Below are positions 1-11,590 of a stretch of DNA of 64,000 nt, piece after piece; the stretch's first letter is position 1; the number at the start of each line of letters is the position of its first letter. A program made the position numbers and the translations under genes. The DNA is from Leptospira harrisiae (lineage in GTDB: Bacteria > Spirochaetota > Leptospiria > Leptospirales > Leptospiraceae): assembly GCF_002811945.1 (NCBI RefSeq), contig NZ_NPDX01000003.1:62001-126000 (forward strand). The letters are read 5' to 3'. The notes beneath the pieces are model-generated. The model had not been told where the DNA came from and made no database searches. It worked only from the letters and a program-made list of their open reading frames with translations.

Positions 1-466
1 CTGTAGGATTGTGGGGATGGTTTAAGATATAAAGATCGGCATCAATTTCTTTCCAAGTAGAAGATTGGAATGCGACTTCATGTGGCACTTGGATGATTGT
101 GGCTCCTAACATTTTGGGAATTTCATACAATGCTTGGAAGGCAGGCCAAATGAGAGCCACCTTGGTTTTGGGTTTTACCATGAGATGAAATGCCAAGTAC
201 AAGGCCTCACCAGTTCCCGTAGTGACAAGGACTTGGTTTGGCGAAACACCAGGATACAAATTGGCAATTGCCTTACGTAATTCCAGGGAACCTTGGTTCG
301 GTGCATCATTCATAGGAATGTCCGAAAGTTCCGAGACAGAAACATTTGCCATCCTTAGCACTTCTTCTAAACGAAAAAAACCAAGCCCACTCTCCCCTAA
401 ATTGCAAAATGCCTTTAGGCGGAAACGTTCCAATCGGTCTTCTATGAAAAATTCTCTAGGTTCCAA
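1..466 (-). CDS. PLP-dependent class I/II aminotransferase, 5' part only
   Basis: This is the N-terminal part of a fold-type I aminotransferase; the rest lies beyond base 1. The reverse-strand reading ends in ...ILNHPHNPT, the NPTG segment that contacts the cofactor in class I/II aminotransferases. Upstream residues fit the family, including an NQGSLELR stretch and a TTGTGEALYLAF stretch that resembles the phosphate-binding turn. The frame is closed by a TAA at 485-487 and holds no ATG before the conserved part, so a TTG at 464-466 (reading MEPREFFIEDRLERF) is the likeliest start, with a weak GGA upstream. Substrate cannot be told from this fragment. It is divergent from the phosphohexomutase operon at 513. 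Confidence 0.8.
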   Translation of the reverse strand, partial: MEPREFFIEDRLERFRLKAFCNLGESGLGFFRLEEVLRMANVSVSELSDIPMNDAPNQGSLELRKAIANLYPGVSPNQVLVTTGTGEALYLAFHLMVKPKTKVALIWPAFQALYEIPKMLGATIIQVPHEVAFQSSTWKEIDADLYILNHPHNPT

Positions 467-512
467 AATTGATTTCCAGACTACTTAGCTTCAAAAGATT
501 AGTATGTAAGCT

Positions 513-2263
513 ATGTTGAAACCAGAAGACAATATCCTATCTTGGACGAAATCACCTTTTTCATCGGAAATCCAGAATGAAGCCAAAAAGGCTCTCGAAG
601 ATTGGAAGGCGGGGATCCGTTCGGAACTCGTCGATGCCTACGCAAGTCCACTCACTTTCGGAACGGGGGGAATTCGGGGAAAAATTGGAAATGGAATCGG
701 CAAGATGAACCTCTATACGGTGGGTCGTGCTGCTCTTGGTTTTATCAGTTATTTAAGAGATACAAAAAAAGATGCCTCCATCGTCATCGCTTATGATTCA
801 AGAAGGCTCTCTAAAGAATTTGCAGAACTCTCTGCGGGTATTGCCGCCAAACTAGGAGTAAAGGTTTATATTTTTCCTAAGGTTACTCCTACCCCACTTT
901 TATCTTATGCCATCCGTTATTACAAAGCAAGTGGTGGGATTGTCATCACAGCATCTCACAATCCACCTGAGTATAATGGATTCAAAGCTTACCTTGCAGA
1001 CGGAGGGCAACTGGTTCCTCCAGATGACTCACTTATCATTGGAAGGATTAGTGGGATCAGTGACTGGTCGACTATTCCTCTTGTCAAAAAAACAGACAAA
1101 GAATATAAAAAATTCGTAAAATCTGTAGGACCAGTAGTTTTCAAAACCTATTTAAAGGATTTAAAACAAGCAGGGATCCTTTCCTCAGTAAAACCAAAAA
1201 CAAGAAATGATTTAGGAATCGTATACTCTCCGTTACATGGAACGGGTGGCGATTATATGAAAGAAATGTTAAATTTCTTTGGGTATAAATCGGTTTTCCT
1301 TGTTCCTGAACAAAAAAAACCGGACGGGGAATTTCCAACTGTAAAATACCCAAATCCAGAAGAAAAAGAAGCTCTCGCCTTATGTGAGTTTCACGCCAAA
1401 AAGAAAAAAGCAGCCACCTTCATTGCCACAGATCCAGATGCTGATAGACTGGGTGTAGGAGTTCGTCGTCCTGATGGGGAATACGAATACCTCAATGGAA
1501 ACCAAATTGGTTCCATCATGGCAGCTTACCTTTCCGAAAGGAAAAAATCTAAAACCAAAGTCTATCATTTGGTAAAAACCATTGTGACAACTGACTTACA
1601 AGAAGCGATTGCGAAAAAAAACGGAATCAAAATCAAAAACGTACTCACGGGATTCAAATACATCGCAGAAGAGATGAAACAAATTGAATCAAAGAAAAAT
1701 AATGTCTTCTTGTTTGGTGGTGAGGAATCTTACGGATACTTACCCGTACCCTTTGTTCGGGACAAAGACTCTTTATCCAGTGCTTTACTCTTTGTAGAAA
1801 TCCTTGCTGAAAAAGGAGATCTCCTTTCCTACCTCAATGCGATTTATTTAAAATATGGATTGTACCGTGAAAGTTTGTATTCATTGACATTGGAAGGAAG
1901 TTCTGGCCAAGACAAAATTAAAAAATCCATCGAAACACTTAGGTCAGAAAACTTAATTGGGAAAACCATTGGTGGTAGAAAGGTTGTGGGAGTTTTAGAT
2001 TACGAAACACAAAAAGCTGATGGAAAAGCCAAAACTTCTGCGTTCAAAGGAATGCCAAAATCCAATGTCATCCAAGTGGAACTGGAAGGAAATGCTAAAC
2101 TCACCATTCGGCCTTCTGGAACAGAACCAAAGGTAAAAGTTTACTCTTCCTTCGCTTCCTTAAAAAAACCAAAAAAACAATCAGAGATTTCCAGTTTATG
2201 GGAGTCTCTCGGGAAAGAAATTTCCCTAGCAGAAACAGAATTTTTACAACTGGCAGGTCTAAA

Positions 2264-2267
<4 letters not shown>
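513..2267 (+). CDS. Phosphoglucomutase/phosphomannomutase (alpha-D-phosphohexomutase)
   Basis: The product (584 residues) interconverts hexose 1- and 6-phosphates in the cytoplasm, feeding glycolysis and sugar-nucleotide synthesis. The four family signatures are present in order: GTGGIRG near 50-56, the catalytic TASHNPP loop at 146-152 with phosphoserine S148, the Mg-binding DPDADR at 307-312, the sugar-binding GGEESYGY loop, and the C-terminal phosphate-binding RPSGTEPK. Length matches the long PGM2-like subgroup. The stop overlaps the argD start as ATGA, so the two genes are probably translationally coupled. Preference for glucose or mannose cannot be read from sequence. Confidence 0.93.
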
Positions 2268-4557
<2,290 letters not shown>

Positions 4558-4574
4558 ACTACGGAAGAACTATT

Positions 4575-4985
4575 ATGCAAACAGGCATCGGACCGACAGG
4601 CAGACCTTACCAAATTCTCATTGCTGAGAATTCCAAATTCCAATCCAAACAACTCCAACAAATTTTGGAATCGGAAGGTTTCAAAATCATTGGAGTTGCC
4701 GAAACGGGAAAAGAACTTTTGCAAATGTACAAAGACAATCGCCAACAGATTGATCTTGTGACCATTGAGATTTTTCTTCCCGAGGTCGATGGTTATGCAG
4801 CTTTCTGGGATATGAAAGAAATGGGTGTTCTTCCTAGGATTCTGTTTATTTCCGAAGAAAACACACCTTCGGTCATCAAGGCACTTCTCGAAAACGGGGC
4901 AATGGATTATATTGTCAAACCGATCAAACGAGAAAAAATCCTAGAGAAAATCAAAGAAACTCTTCTTAAGATTCCCAAAGTATAA
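4575..4985 (+). CDS. Single-domain receiver protein with Glu at the phospho-acceptor site
   Basis: A stand-alone CheY-like receiver (136 residues) with a ten-residue N-terminal tail. The fold is clear: ILIAENSKFQSKQLQQILES for strand and helix 1, DLVTIEIFLPEVDGY for strand 3 and its loop, and YIVKPIKREKILEKI with the conserved Lys-Pro. The residue aligned with the phosphorylated Asp is E65, and the usual acidic pair after strand 1 is E18-N19. It may therefore be locked in an active-like state or work without phosphotransfer (inference). It lies 17 bases after leuB and may be the last gene of that operon; its end overlaps pgeF by 20 bases on the other strand. Confidence 0.85.
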   Translation: MQTGIGPTGRPYQILIAENSKFQSKQLQQILESEGFKIIGVAETGKELLQMYKDNRQQIDLVTIEIFLPEVDGYAAFWDMKEMGVLPRILFISEENTPSVIKALLENGAMDYIVKPIKREKILEKIKETLLKIPKV

Positions 4986-5706
4986 AATTTATATTCCTGC
5001 CTTCTTCTTTGGCTCTGTGGCTAAAGTAAAGAGGGCTCTGGAAAACATTCGTCCGCAAATTCTGTATCCCACCGATTTTATGAAAACGTCCTTTCACTCC
5101 GGCTTCAATCGCAAGTCCCACATCCAGTAAAAACTTTCCCTTTCCTTTCGCATGACAAACTTCCCTTCCTAATGGCATAAAAAAATGGGCAACATCCTCT
5201 TCAACTTCATAATCGGCACCTTGGATATAAGGCCCAATTTCTAAATAAAGTTCCTCTTCCTTCAAACCTAATTGCATGGCCTTCTCAATCATTCGTTCTG
5301 TAATGCCTAAACTAGATCCCTTCCAACCAGAATGGACTATGGCAACAAACGGTCGTTTGTTTGAATATAAGTAAACGGGAACACAGTCTGCTGTGCGAAC
5401 TACAAGAATGGAATTCGGCAATTCCGTATACAACCCATCTCCCTCCCAATCCAATTCTGAATTTGTGCTAACCGGTCCTGGTAACACTTGGTGGAGGAGA
5501 TCTCCGTGCACTTGGTTGAGTGTGAAAACGTTTGGTAGTGGAGAATCAAATTTTTCTTTCACCCAAACTTCCGTATATTCTTTCCAGGTTGTTGGATTTT
5601 TGGGATAAGAAGGAAATAATTTCTTCAAACCGTCTAAACTTTGTTTGCCGGCAGTACCAAACCGGATCTTTCCATATGAAAGGGAGATTTTTTTATTGAA
5701 TTCCAT
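4966..5706 (-). CDS. pgeF: Laccase-domain protein, peptidoglycan editing factor (YfiH/PgeF family)
   Basis: This YfiH-family protein (246 residues) has the metal-site segments in order: LNQVHGD, VVRTADCVPVYLY, VAIVHSGWKGSSLGI and IGPYIQGADYEV. Characterised members are purine-nucleoside-active or remove miswired muropeptide precursors; the family was once annotated as polyphenol oxidase. The frame extends upstream to 5790, but MEFNKKISLSYGKIRF at 5706 is the family-like N-terminus, so the start is placed there. It overlaps the end of the upstream membrane-protein gene by 14 bases, pointing to coupled translation, and overlaps the receiver gene tail to tail. Confidence 0.85.
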   Translation of the reverse strand: MEFNKKISLSYGKIRFGTAGKQSLDGLKKLFPSYPKNPTTWKEYTEVWVKEKFDSPLPNVFTLNQVHGDLLHQVLPGPVSTNSELDWEGDGLYTELPNSILVVRTADCVPVYLYSNKRPFVAIVHSGWKGSSLGITERMIEKAMQLGLKEEELYLEIGPYIQGADYEVEEDVAHFFMPLGREVCHAKGKGKFLLDVGLAIEAGVKGRFHKIGGIQNLRTNVFQSPLYFSHRAKEEGRNINFILWES

Positions 5707-7264
5707 TGGTCTCGACAAATGATCTCGGTTGTGTTTTGTCCCAATGATTCTCAAACATAAATCGATATAAATCAGAACAATTCCAATCACTACGTATACA
5801 AAGAGAATTCATTTTGGCAGGATCGTAGGATAAAAGATAAAACTTAATTGGTATAGACCTCCAAGTGTATTGTATATGCGGCAAATTTGTTCCATGAAGT
5901 CGATTGTCGAGTAAGATCTCAATTTTACGGTCGAGTAAATCTTTTAATTCTAATTCGCTTTCATGACCGATTCTTCCCCTTACGGCAATTTTCTTTTTGG
6001 CAAATTCTCTATCCGTCAAACCGGATTCCGCTTCAAATGCAAAGGAAGGTCTTAAATAAAAAATAAAATGAGCTTGGGCACCAAAAAAGGCAACACGAAA
6101 ATCAGAAAGCGCCTTATTGTCATAACCAGAGGTGTTAATCAAGTGATCTTCATAAAACATTCGTTCTTCGACGATTCCATGCCAATCAGGAATCCTTGAT
6201 CCTTTAATTTTTAAAGGATCCGTATACACAGCAGTGGATAAAATAAAAAGAAAAGCCACAAGGATTTGGTTTTTGGAATAAATAGATAGAAAGGAGGTTT
6301 TTTTTTTGGACTCAATTTGAGAATCCAAATCCCAATCATGAATTTGATGGAATGCCAAATAAGATATGTATGGTAAAATAGGAATCCAGAACCGAATCCC
6401 CATAAAATCCCCGCCAACATACAAAACATAAAATATGTATAAAAGAACTGAAGAAATGAGGAATCGATTTTTCTTTTGGTATTTCAATCGTTTGAAGGTT
6501 TGCACACCGAAAAGAACTAAGACAAAAAGGTAAAGAGGATAAGACTTTAAAAAATAAAAAAGATAATAGATCCCTTGCGAAAAGTAAGCTCCTTTATTTC
6601 CTTTTGCATAAAACGTATTTGGAAGGAGATCTCCATAATAAAAATACCGGAAACCTAAAAAACCAAGAAACAAAACACCGAATAATACCGGTATCCAACT
6701 TCTTTTTCGAAACATCCAATCAAGAGAAGCAATGAATAAAAAAAGTGCTCCTTCCGGACGAACTAGCGCAGCTAGTAAAAACAACAAAAAAAGTAAATTA
6801 CTTTCTTTTTCCCATAAGAGGAGTCCAAAACAAACTAAAAAAGTAAAAAGGGAAGTTTCTAAACCTGACGTAGCAAAGATATGGAGGTGAAAGAATAAAG
6901 CCAAATGCACTAAAAGAAGAGGATAAATTTTACCAAAGGAAATTCGATTTTCCTCATAGAAAAAAACAATAAGCACCATCAAGTAAAAGAAACTACCCAA
7001 AACTAGAGAGAACCATTGTGGTTCTAATTTTAAAAAATAACCCATGGAAAGTAAAAGAGTCCAAAGGAAATTTGTATAACCTTCAACTCTTTCACCTAAA
7101 TTGAAAACGAAACCTGAACCTTCGAATAAATTTCTAGCATAAACAAAACTAATATATGCATCATCGCAGATCCACTTCCACTTATAGGTTTGGTAAATGG
7201 CAAAGGAAAAAAAAATAACTGTTAATATATAAAAAGAAAGTAAGTTTCGTTTAAAAAATAACAT
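5693..7264 (-). CDS. Multi-spanning GT-C-type glycosyltransferase-like membrane protein
   Basis: A 523-residue inner-membrane protein with about ten hydrophobic helices. After the first helix comes CDDAYISFVYARNLFEGSG with an Asp pair at 34-35, then GERVEGYTNFLWTLL near 58-70. This layout, an acidic pair in the first periplasmic loop followed by ExxVEGYTN, is typical of GT-C polyprenyl-phosphate-sugar transferases related to arabinofuranosyltransferases. It likely transfers a sugar from a lipid carrier at the periplasmic face (inference from family). The last 150 residues form a soluble periplasmic domain. It sits 3 bases after the kinase-like gene, in one minus-strand operon. Confidence 0.7.
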   Translation of the reverse strand: MLFFKRNLLSFYILTVIFFSFAIYQTYKWKWICDDAYISFVYARNLFEGSGFVFNLGERVEGYTNFLWTLLLSMGYFLKLEPQWFSLVLGSFFYLMVLIVFFYEENRISFGKIYPLLLVHLALFFHLHIFATSGLETSLFTFLVCFGLLLWEKESNLLFLLFLLAALVRPEGALFLFIASLDWMFRKRSWIPVLFGVLFLGFLGFRYFYYGDLLPNTFYAKGNKGAYFSQGIYYLFYFLKSYPLYLFVLVLFGVQTFKRLKYQKKNRFLISSVLLYIFYVLYVGGDFMGIRFWIPILPYISYLAFHQIHDWDLDSQIESKKKTSFLSIYSKNQILVAFLFILSTAVYTDPLKIKGSRIPDWHGIVEERMFYEDHLINTSGYDNKALSDFRVAFFGAQAHFIFYLRPSFAFEAESGLTDREFAKKKIAVRGRIGHESELELKDLLDRKIEILLDNRLHGTNLPHIQYTWRSIPIKFYLLSYDPAKMNSLCIRSDWNCSDLYRFMFENHWDKTQPRSFVETNGIQ

Positions 7265-7267
7265 GGA

Positions 7268-8350
7268 TTAGTCCAGTTCAAAAGATTTGATAAATTCTTC
7301 AATGATTTGAATGTGATCCATCTCTGGGGTCGGATTTTCTTCGGAAGGTTCATACAAATAATCATCAAAGACGTGAAAATCAAAAATTTTTAATTCAAAG
7401 TCTGGTAAGGTGATGATGATGTTTTCAGCATGAATATCAAAAATCAATTTCTCTTCTTCTGCTAAAAATTTGGTCACTTCTATCACGCGATTAAAATCTA
7501 CTGCAATTTTTTTTAGTTTTGCTTTTGAAATTACTCCAAAACGATGAGAGTCAAAATTCAATTTCCATTTCGGAAACAGTTTGTCCATAATTGGATTTTG
7601 GTCCAATTTTTCGTTTCGTATGGTGAATTCTTTTAGATGTTTTCCGGCAAGTAACGGTTGTTGATCACAAGGTGTGAGAGTGACATTGGGAATTCCAAAA
7701 GGATTGTTTCTGACTCGCATCCCCATAAAAAAACGTGTGGGAACCACTAGGTCAGGAATGAGAGACTTTAATTTCCAATAATGTAATCTCTCCAATCCCA
7801 AACGTTTGAATTTAAAATCAATTTCATCTTTTTTAGAATCACGGATTGTTTTGGCTTTTAAAAAATCCCTAAGTTCAATTTCCTCGGGTTTCAAAAAACG
7901 AGCAAGATCTCTCCCTACTTCTTTGAAAAGGGATCCAAATATTGCATCAGATGGTAACTTTGATTTTCCAATTTTCACCACTTGGTTCCAAGGAAGTTTA
8001 TATACAAACTTATAAGAACCACGACCAATGTAGCCATCTTTTGACAATGGCATAAAGTTATCCAAAAATTCACGGTCATACCGGTATGTGATTCGAAAAA
8101 CATGCGATACAGGAAAAAGTTTTTCATACAAATTACGAAAGAAACCGGACTTTCGTAAAACTTCATCTACAGGAAGGTCTTCAATGGGGATGGGGATTTC
8201 TTTTTTATCTGGATCGACAAACAACTCTTTGTCGAGACCTTTCTCAAGTAACTCCAAAAACTGAGGAATTTTTCCCCAGTTTGGATATTGGTTCCAGAGT
8301 TGTGTGATCCGATCGCGAATCCCTTTGATCGGGCCTTTTTTTTCAGACAC
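7268..8350 (-). CDS. Divergent protein-kinase-like protein
   Basis: A 360-residue cytosolic protein that I do not recognise as a named family. Its middle and end resemble a eukaryotic-like kinase: IGRGSYKFVYK at 108-118 matches a glycine-rich loop, VVKIGK at 124-129 gives a candidate ATP-binding lysine K126, FDIHAENIII at 304-313 resembles the catalytic loop (D305, N310), and IFDFHVF at 322-328 replaces DFG with DFH (D324). The roughly 180 residues between the lysine and the catalytic loop are longer than usual. Substrate could be a protein, a lipid or a sugar. It lies between the oligopeptide-binding lipoprotein gene and the GT-C gene with gaps of 9 and 3 bases. Confidence 0.55.
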   Translation of the reverse strand: MSEKKGPIKGIRDRITQLWNQYPNWGKIPQFLELLEKGLDKELFVDPDKKEIPIPIEDLPVDEVLRKSGFFRNLYEKLFPVSHVFRITYRYDREFLDNFMPLSKDGYIGRGSYKFVYKLPWNQVVKIGKSKLPSDAIFGSLFKEVGRDLARFLKPEEIELRDFLKAKTIRDSKKDEIDFKFKRLGLERLHYWKLKSLIPDLVVPTRFFMGMRVRNNPFGIPNVTLTPCDQQPLLAGKHLKEFTIRNEKLDQNPIMDKLFPKWKLNFDSHRFGVISKAKLKKIAVDFNRVIEVTKFLAEEEKLIFDIHAENIIITLPDFELKIFDFHVFDDYLYEPSEENPTPEMDHIQIIEEFIKSFELD

Positions 8351-8359
8351 GATTAGATT

Positions 8360-10207
8360 CTACTTCCAACGCACTACTGCTTCGTAATCTGTAAATTTTT
8401 CCTTACGGGAAACTGCTTCTGATAATTTTTTGTCTTTCTCTTCATCATACCACCAATAGTCAGAAGAAAAACTTTCATCTCCATACTTACCCAAAGGTAA
8501 ATTGGGAACTCCATACTTTTGCCAGTATAACAGTCTTGTGCTCGGCAAATGCCATAACAAAACATAAGGATATTCTTTATAAACAATTCGATCGATCTGT
8601 TTTAAAATTTCATTTCGTTTCGAAACAGAAAATTCAGTTTTTTGTTTTTCGATGAGTTTGTCTACTTCAGGAATTTTTAATCCTGGTAGGTTTGGTTGTC
8701 CCTCTTCATCTGCATATTTTGAAAGCCATTGTGATTCTGGATCCTTAAACACACCCGATCCCCAAGCAGCCCAGGTCATATCAAAGTCGTATTTATCAAC
8801 TCGTTCGCTCCAAGCAGCCAAATCTAAAGTGTCAATGGATGCACGAATACCAACTTCCTTTGCTTTCTCTAAAAATACGGTGAAGTACTTTTCTGTTTTT
8901 TTATCACGATCTAAAATAGAAAACTGGAATGGTTTTCCATCTTTTTCCAAGATCCCTTCTGCATTGGGTTTCCAACCAGCTTCTGCCAGAAGCTTTCTTG
9001 CCTTTTCGATATTGAATTCAGAAGGTTGGTTCGGATTTTTTTCACCGCCTAAATAAAAATCAGGATAATAACTATTAGTTGGATCATACTCACCATACGC
9101 AAGTTTGTCGATCATAAGTTTTCGATCCACAAGTAAATTCATGGCTTCTCTCACTCGTTTGTCAGAGAAAATGGATCGTCTTGAATTCATAGCCCAGCCT
9201 TGGAACCCAATTGGTTTTAAATTGAATATCCTTTGTTTTGCGATCCAATTTTTATCGAAAGAATCTCCCTTTGCCTCTTCCACCCAAACAAAAGCGGAAT
9301 ACACTGGATAGATATCAATATCTCCTTTTTTAAAGGCTTGGAGAGCAACAGCTTCTTCGTTATATACCTTATAAACAATTTGATCAAAGTTATTTCTTCC
9401 TGTATTAAAAGGATAAGCCCTTTGCCACCAGTCCCCTCTTCTTTCTAGTTTGATGTAACGATTCTTTTTCACTTCTGTGATTTTATAGGGACCAGACACA
9501 ACTGGAAACTCCATATTTTCCTTATTAAAATCTTTTCCTTCAAAATGATGTTTGGGTAGGATAAATATAGACGATGCAATATCATTAAAATTATTCCAAT
9601 GCACTTCCTTTGCTTCAAAAACAACTGTAAGATCATCTACCTTAACCGGTTTTAAAAATCTTGATAAGGAAACACGAAACACTGCTGTTCCATTTTTGGG
9701 ATTCATGATAGTGTCATAAGTAAAGATGACATCATCACTAGTCACAGGTTTGCCATCAGACCAACGAGCGTTTGGATCTAAGTAGAAAGTAAATTTCTTT
9801 TTGTCAGGAGAGATTTTCCAATCCCTTGCTAAATGAGGAATGGTTTCCAAAGTCAGAGGGTGGTAACCCGTGAGCGGTTCATACAAACTTGTAAAGATCC
9901 GTGCAGTGGTTGTAAACTGATCTAAATAATAATTCAAAGATTTAGGGAACTGATGTGAATAAATTCGAATCCTTCCCCCTTTTTTGGCATTTGGATCTGC
10001 GACCGGATTTTTGATTCGAAGTGCATACGGAATGGAAGCCAGATCCCCTTCCCAAGGAAGATCATTTACCTTCGACAAGGATTCTTTTGTATCTTCTTCC
10101 GAACAATGGAGGAAAAAGCCCATTGACAAAAGTCCTGTCAAACCAACCAAAACTATCTTGCGTAAGGAGGAACTATACTTAAATATTTGAACTTTGTTAT
10201 GAAACAT
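8360..10207 (-). CDS. Family 5 ABC solute-binding lipoprotein (oligopeptide-binding type)
   Basis: This lipoprotein is predicted to bind oligopeptides or similar solutes outside the inner membrane. From the ATG at 10207 the N-terminus is MFHNKVQIFK, a hydrophobic stretch, then FFLHC with candidate lipid-anchored C35. The mature part has SBP_bac_5 hallmarks: ARIFTSLYEPLTGY, LARDWKISPDKKKFTFYL, ARWSDGKPVTSDDVIFTYD and a C-terminal YPYVLLWH. Further ATGs at 10216 and 10225 are possible starts. No permease or ATPase genes adjoin, so it must use a transporter encoded elsewhere. Its 5' end overlaps the 5' end of the divergent GH13 gene. Confidence 0.88.
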   Translation of the reverse strand: MFHNKVQIFKYSSSLRKIVLVGLTGLLSMGFFLHCSEEDTKESLSKVNDLPWEGDLASIPYALRIKNPVADPNAKKGGRIRIYSHQFPKSLNYYLDQFTTTARIFTSLYEPLTGYHPLTLETIPHLARDWKISPDKKKFTFYLDPNARWSDGKPVTSDDVIFTYDTIMNPKNGTAVFRVSLSRFLKPVKVDDLTVVFEAKEVHWNNFNDIASSIFILPKHHFEGKDFNKENMEFPVVSGPYKITEVKKNRYIKLERRGDWWQRAYPFNTGRNNFDQIVYKVYNEEAVALQAFKKGDIDIYPVYSAFVWVEEAKGDSFDKNWIAKQRIFNLKPIGFQGWAMNSRRSIFSDKRVREAMNLLVDRKLMIDKLAYGEYDPTNSYYPDFYLGGEKNPNQPSEFNIEKARKLLAEAGWKPNAEGILEKDGKPFQFSILDRDKKTEKYFTVFLEKAKEVGIRASIDTLDLAAWSERVDKYDFDMTWAAWGSGVFKDPESQWLSKYADEEGQPNLPGLKIPEVDKLIEKQKTEFSVSKRNEILKQIDRIVYKEYPYVLLWHLPSTRLLYWQKYGVPNLPLGKYGDESFSSDYWWYDEEKDKKLSEAVSRKEKFTDYEAVVRWK

Positions 10208-11590
10208 CCCTTCCATCAAATCCATTTGTACGAGATAGGCTCAAGGCTTTTTTGTTCAAAAATGAAGGAACCTCTCGAATCAGCTCTTAGTTCCGAAAAA
10301 AATTCCCTTCCTTTACTTTGGGCCGATGAAATTTGGCTTATGGGTGTCTGGAAAAATAGCCCTAAGTCACAGTCCATTGCTCGTTCTATGCCGGAACTTC
10401 AACCAGGATTCCAAGCTACCAAACAACCACTGCTTCCAGAAGATGTTTATGGATCCCCATATTCTATTTTTTCTTACACTCCCGACCCTTTGGTTTCCGA
10501 GAATGACAACCTAACAAACGTATACAAACTCATTCAAAAGTGGAATAAAAAACTAATCTTAGACTTTGTGCCAAACCATATGGCAATTGATTCCCCAGTT
10601 GTAGATTCCAATCCCGATTTATTTTTGAAAGCAGATGAATCTGCTAAGCCAAAAAACTCATTCAGACATCCCAATGGAAATGTATACTTACATGGACGAG
10701 ATCCCTATTTTGATGGATGGACGGATACCATCCAATGGGATTTTTCAAATCCGGATGTCGAAAAAAAACACATTCAAATTTTAAAAGGAATCGCTAAACA
10801 ATGTGATGGTGTTCGTTGTGATATGGCAATGTTACTCCTGCCTGAAGTATTTGAAAAGACTCATGGGAAAACATCGGTATATGATTGGGAACGTGTCATA
10901 AATACAATCCGCGAAGACTTTCCTCATTTTAAATTTTATGCAGAAGTTTATTGGGGGATGGAAAATCGATTACTTGGCTTAGGATTTGATGCTACTTATG
11001 ATAAATCTTTTTATGATGCATTGAAAGAAAACCACTTCTCTTTTGTTTCACAAAGTATAAGAGAAAATTCGAATAAATCAAAAATTCGTTTTTTAGAAAA
11101 CCATGACGAAGAAAGAGCCAAACTCCAATTTGGTGAAAACTCAGAATCCTATTTTAGTCTCCTAGCTGCTTCAGAGTGTATTTTGTTGTTTCATGAAGGA
11201 CAAGAACAGGGACTCACTCGAAAAATTCCTGTCCAAATGATTTTTACAGACGAAGAATTATCAAATCCTCATTCAGAAGAATTTTACAAACGAGCACTAT
11301 TGACAATCACCAAAAGAAATGCGGATAGTATGTTTTTTTTGCCACATTACAACGAGTTTCATGATGTTTCTATATTTATGAGAGCGATCCAAACCGGAAA
11401 TCATACAGAACTGATCTTATGGAATGAAACAAATTCGGAAGTATCAGGAAGAATCCCTTTCCAAGAAGGAATTCAATTCCAAACCGTTTTAACTGACCTT
11501 GTCTCAGGAATTGAATACCCACAAACAGAATCCGCGGAAGGGATATATTTCAAACTAAGACCAAACCAAGTGCAGTGGTTTATTTTTTAA
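10199..11590 (+). CDS. GH13 alpha-amylase-family glycosidase
   Basis: A 463-residue TIM-barrel enzyme of family GH13. All four conserved regions are seen: DFVPNH at 122-127, GVRCDMA with nucleophile D208, YAEVYW with acid/base E249, and FLENHDEER with N301, H302 and D303. HLYEIGSRLF near residue 9 fits barrel strand 1, which supports the ATG at 10199; a TTG at 10187 is also in frame. No signal peptide is seen, so it probably acts in the cytoplasm on an alpha-glucan or oligosaccharide. The exact reaction is unknown. The start lies inside the solute-binding gene on the other strand, and the end overlaps relA by 11 bases. Confidence 0.85.
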   Translation: MKHPFHQIHLYEIGSRLFCSKMKEPLESALSSEKNSLPLLWADEIWLMGVWKNSPKSQSIARSMPELQPGFQATKQPLLPEDVYGSPYSIFSYTPDPLVSENDNLTNVYKLIQKWNKKLILDFVPNHMAIDSPVVDSNPDLFLKADESAKPKNSFRHPNGNVYLHGRDPYFDGWTDTIQWDFSNPDVEKKHIQILKGIAKQCDGVRCDMAMLLLPEVFEKTHGKTSVYDWERVINTIREDFPHFKFYAEVYWGMENRLLGLGFDATYDKSFYDALKENHFSFVSQSIRENSNKSKIRFLENHDEERAKLQFGENSESYFSLLAASECILLFHEGQEQGLTRKIPVQMIFTDEELSNPHSEEFYKRALLTITKRNADSMFFLPHYNEFHDVSIFMRAIQTGNHTELILWNETNSEVSGRIPFQEGIQFQTVLTDLVSGIEYPQTESAEGIYFKLRPNQVQWFIF

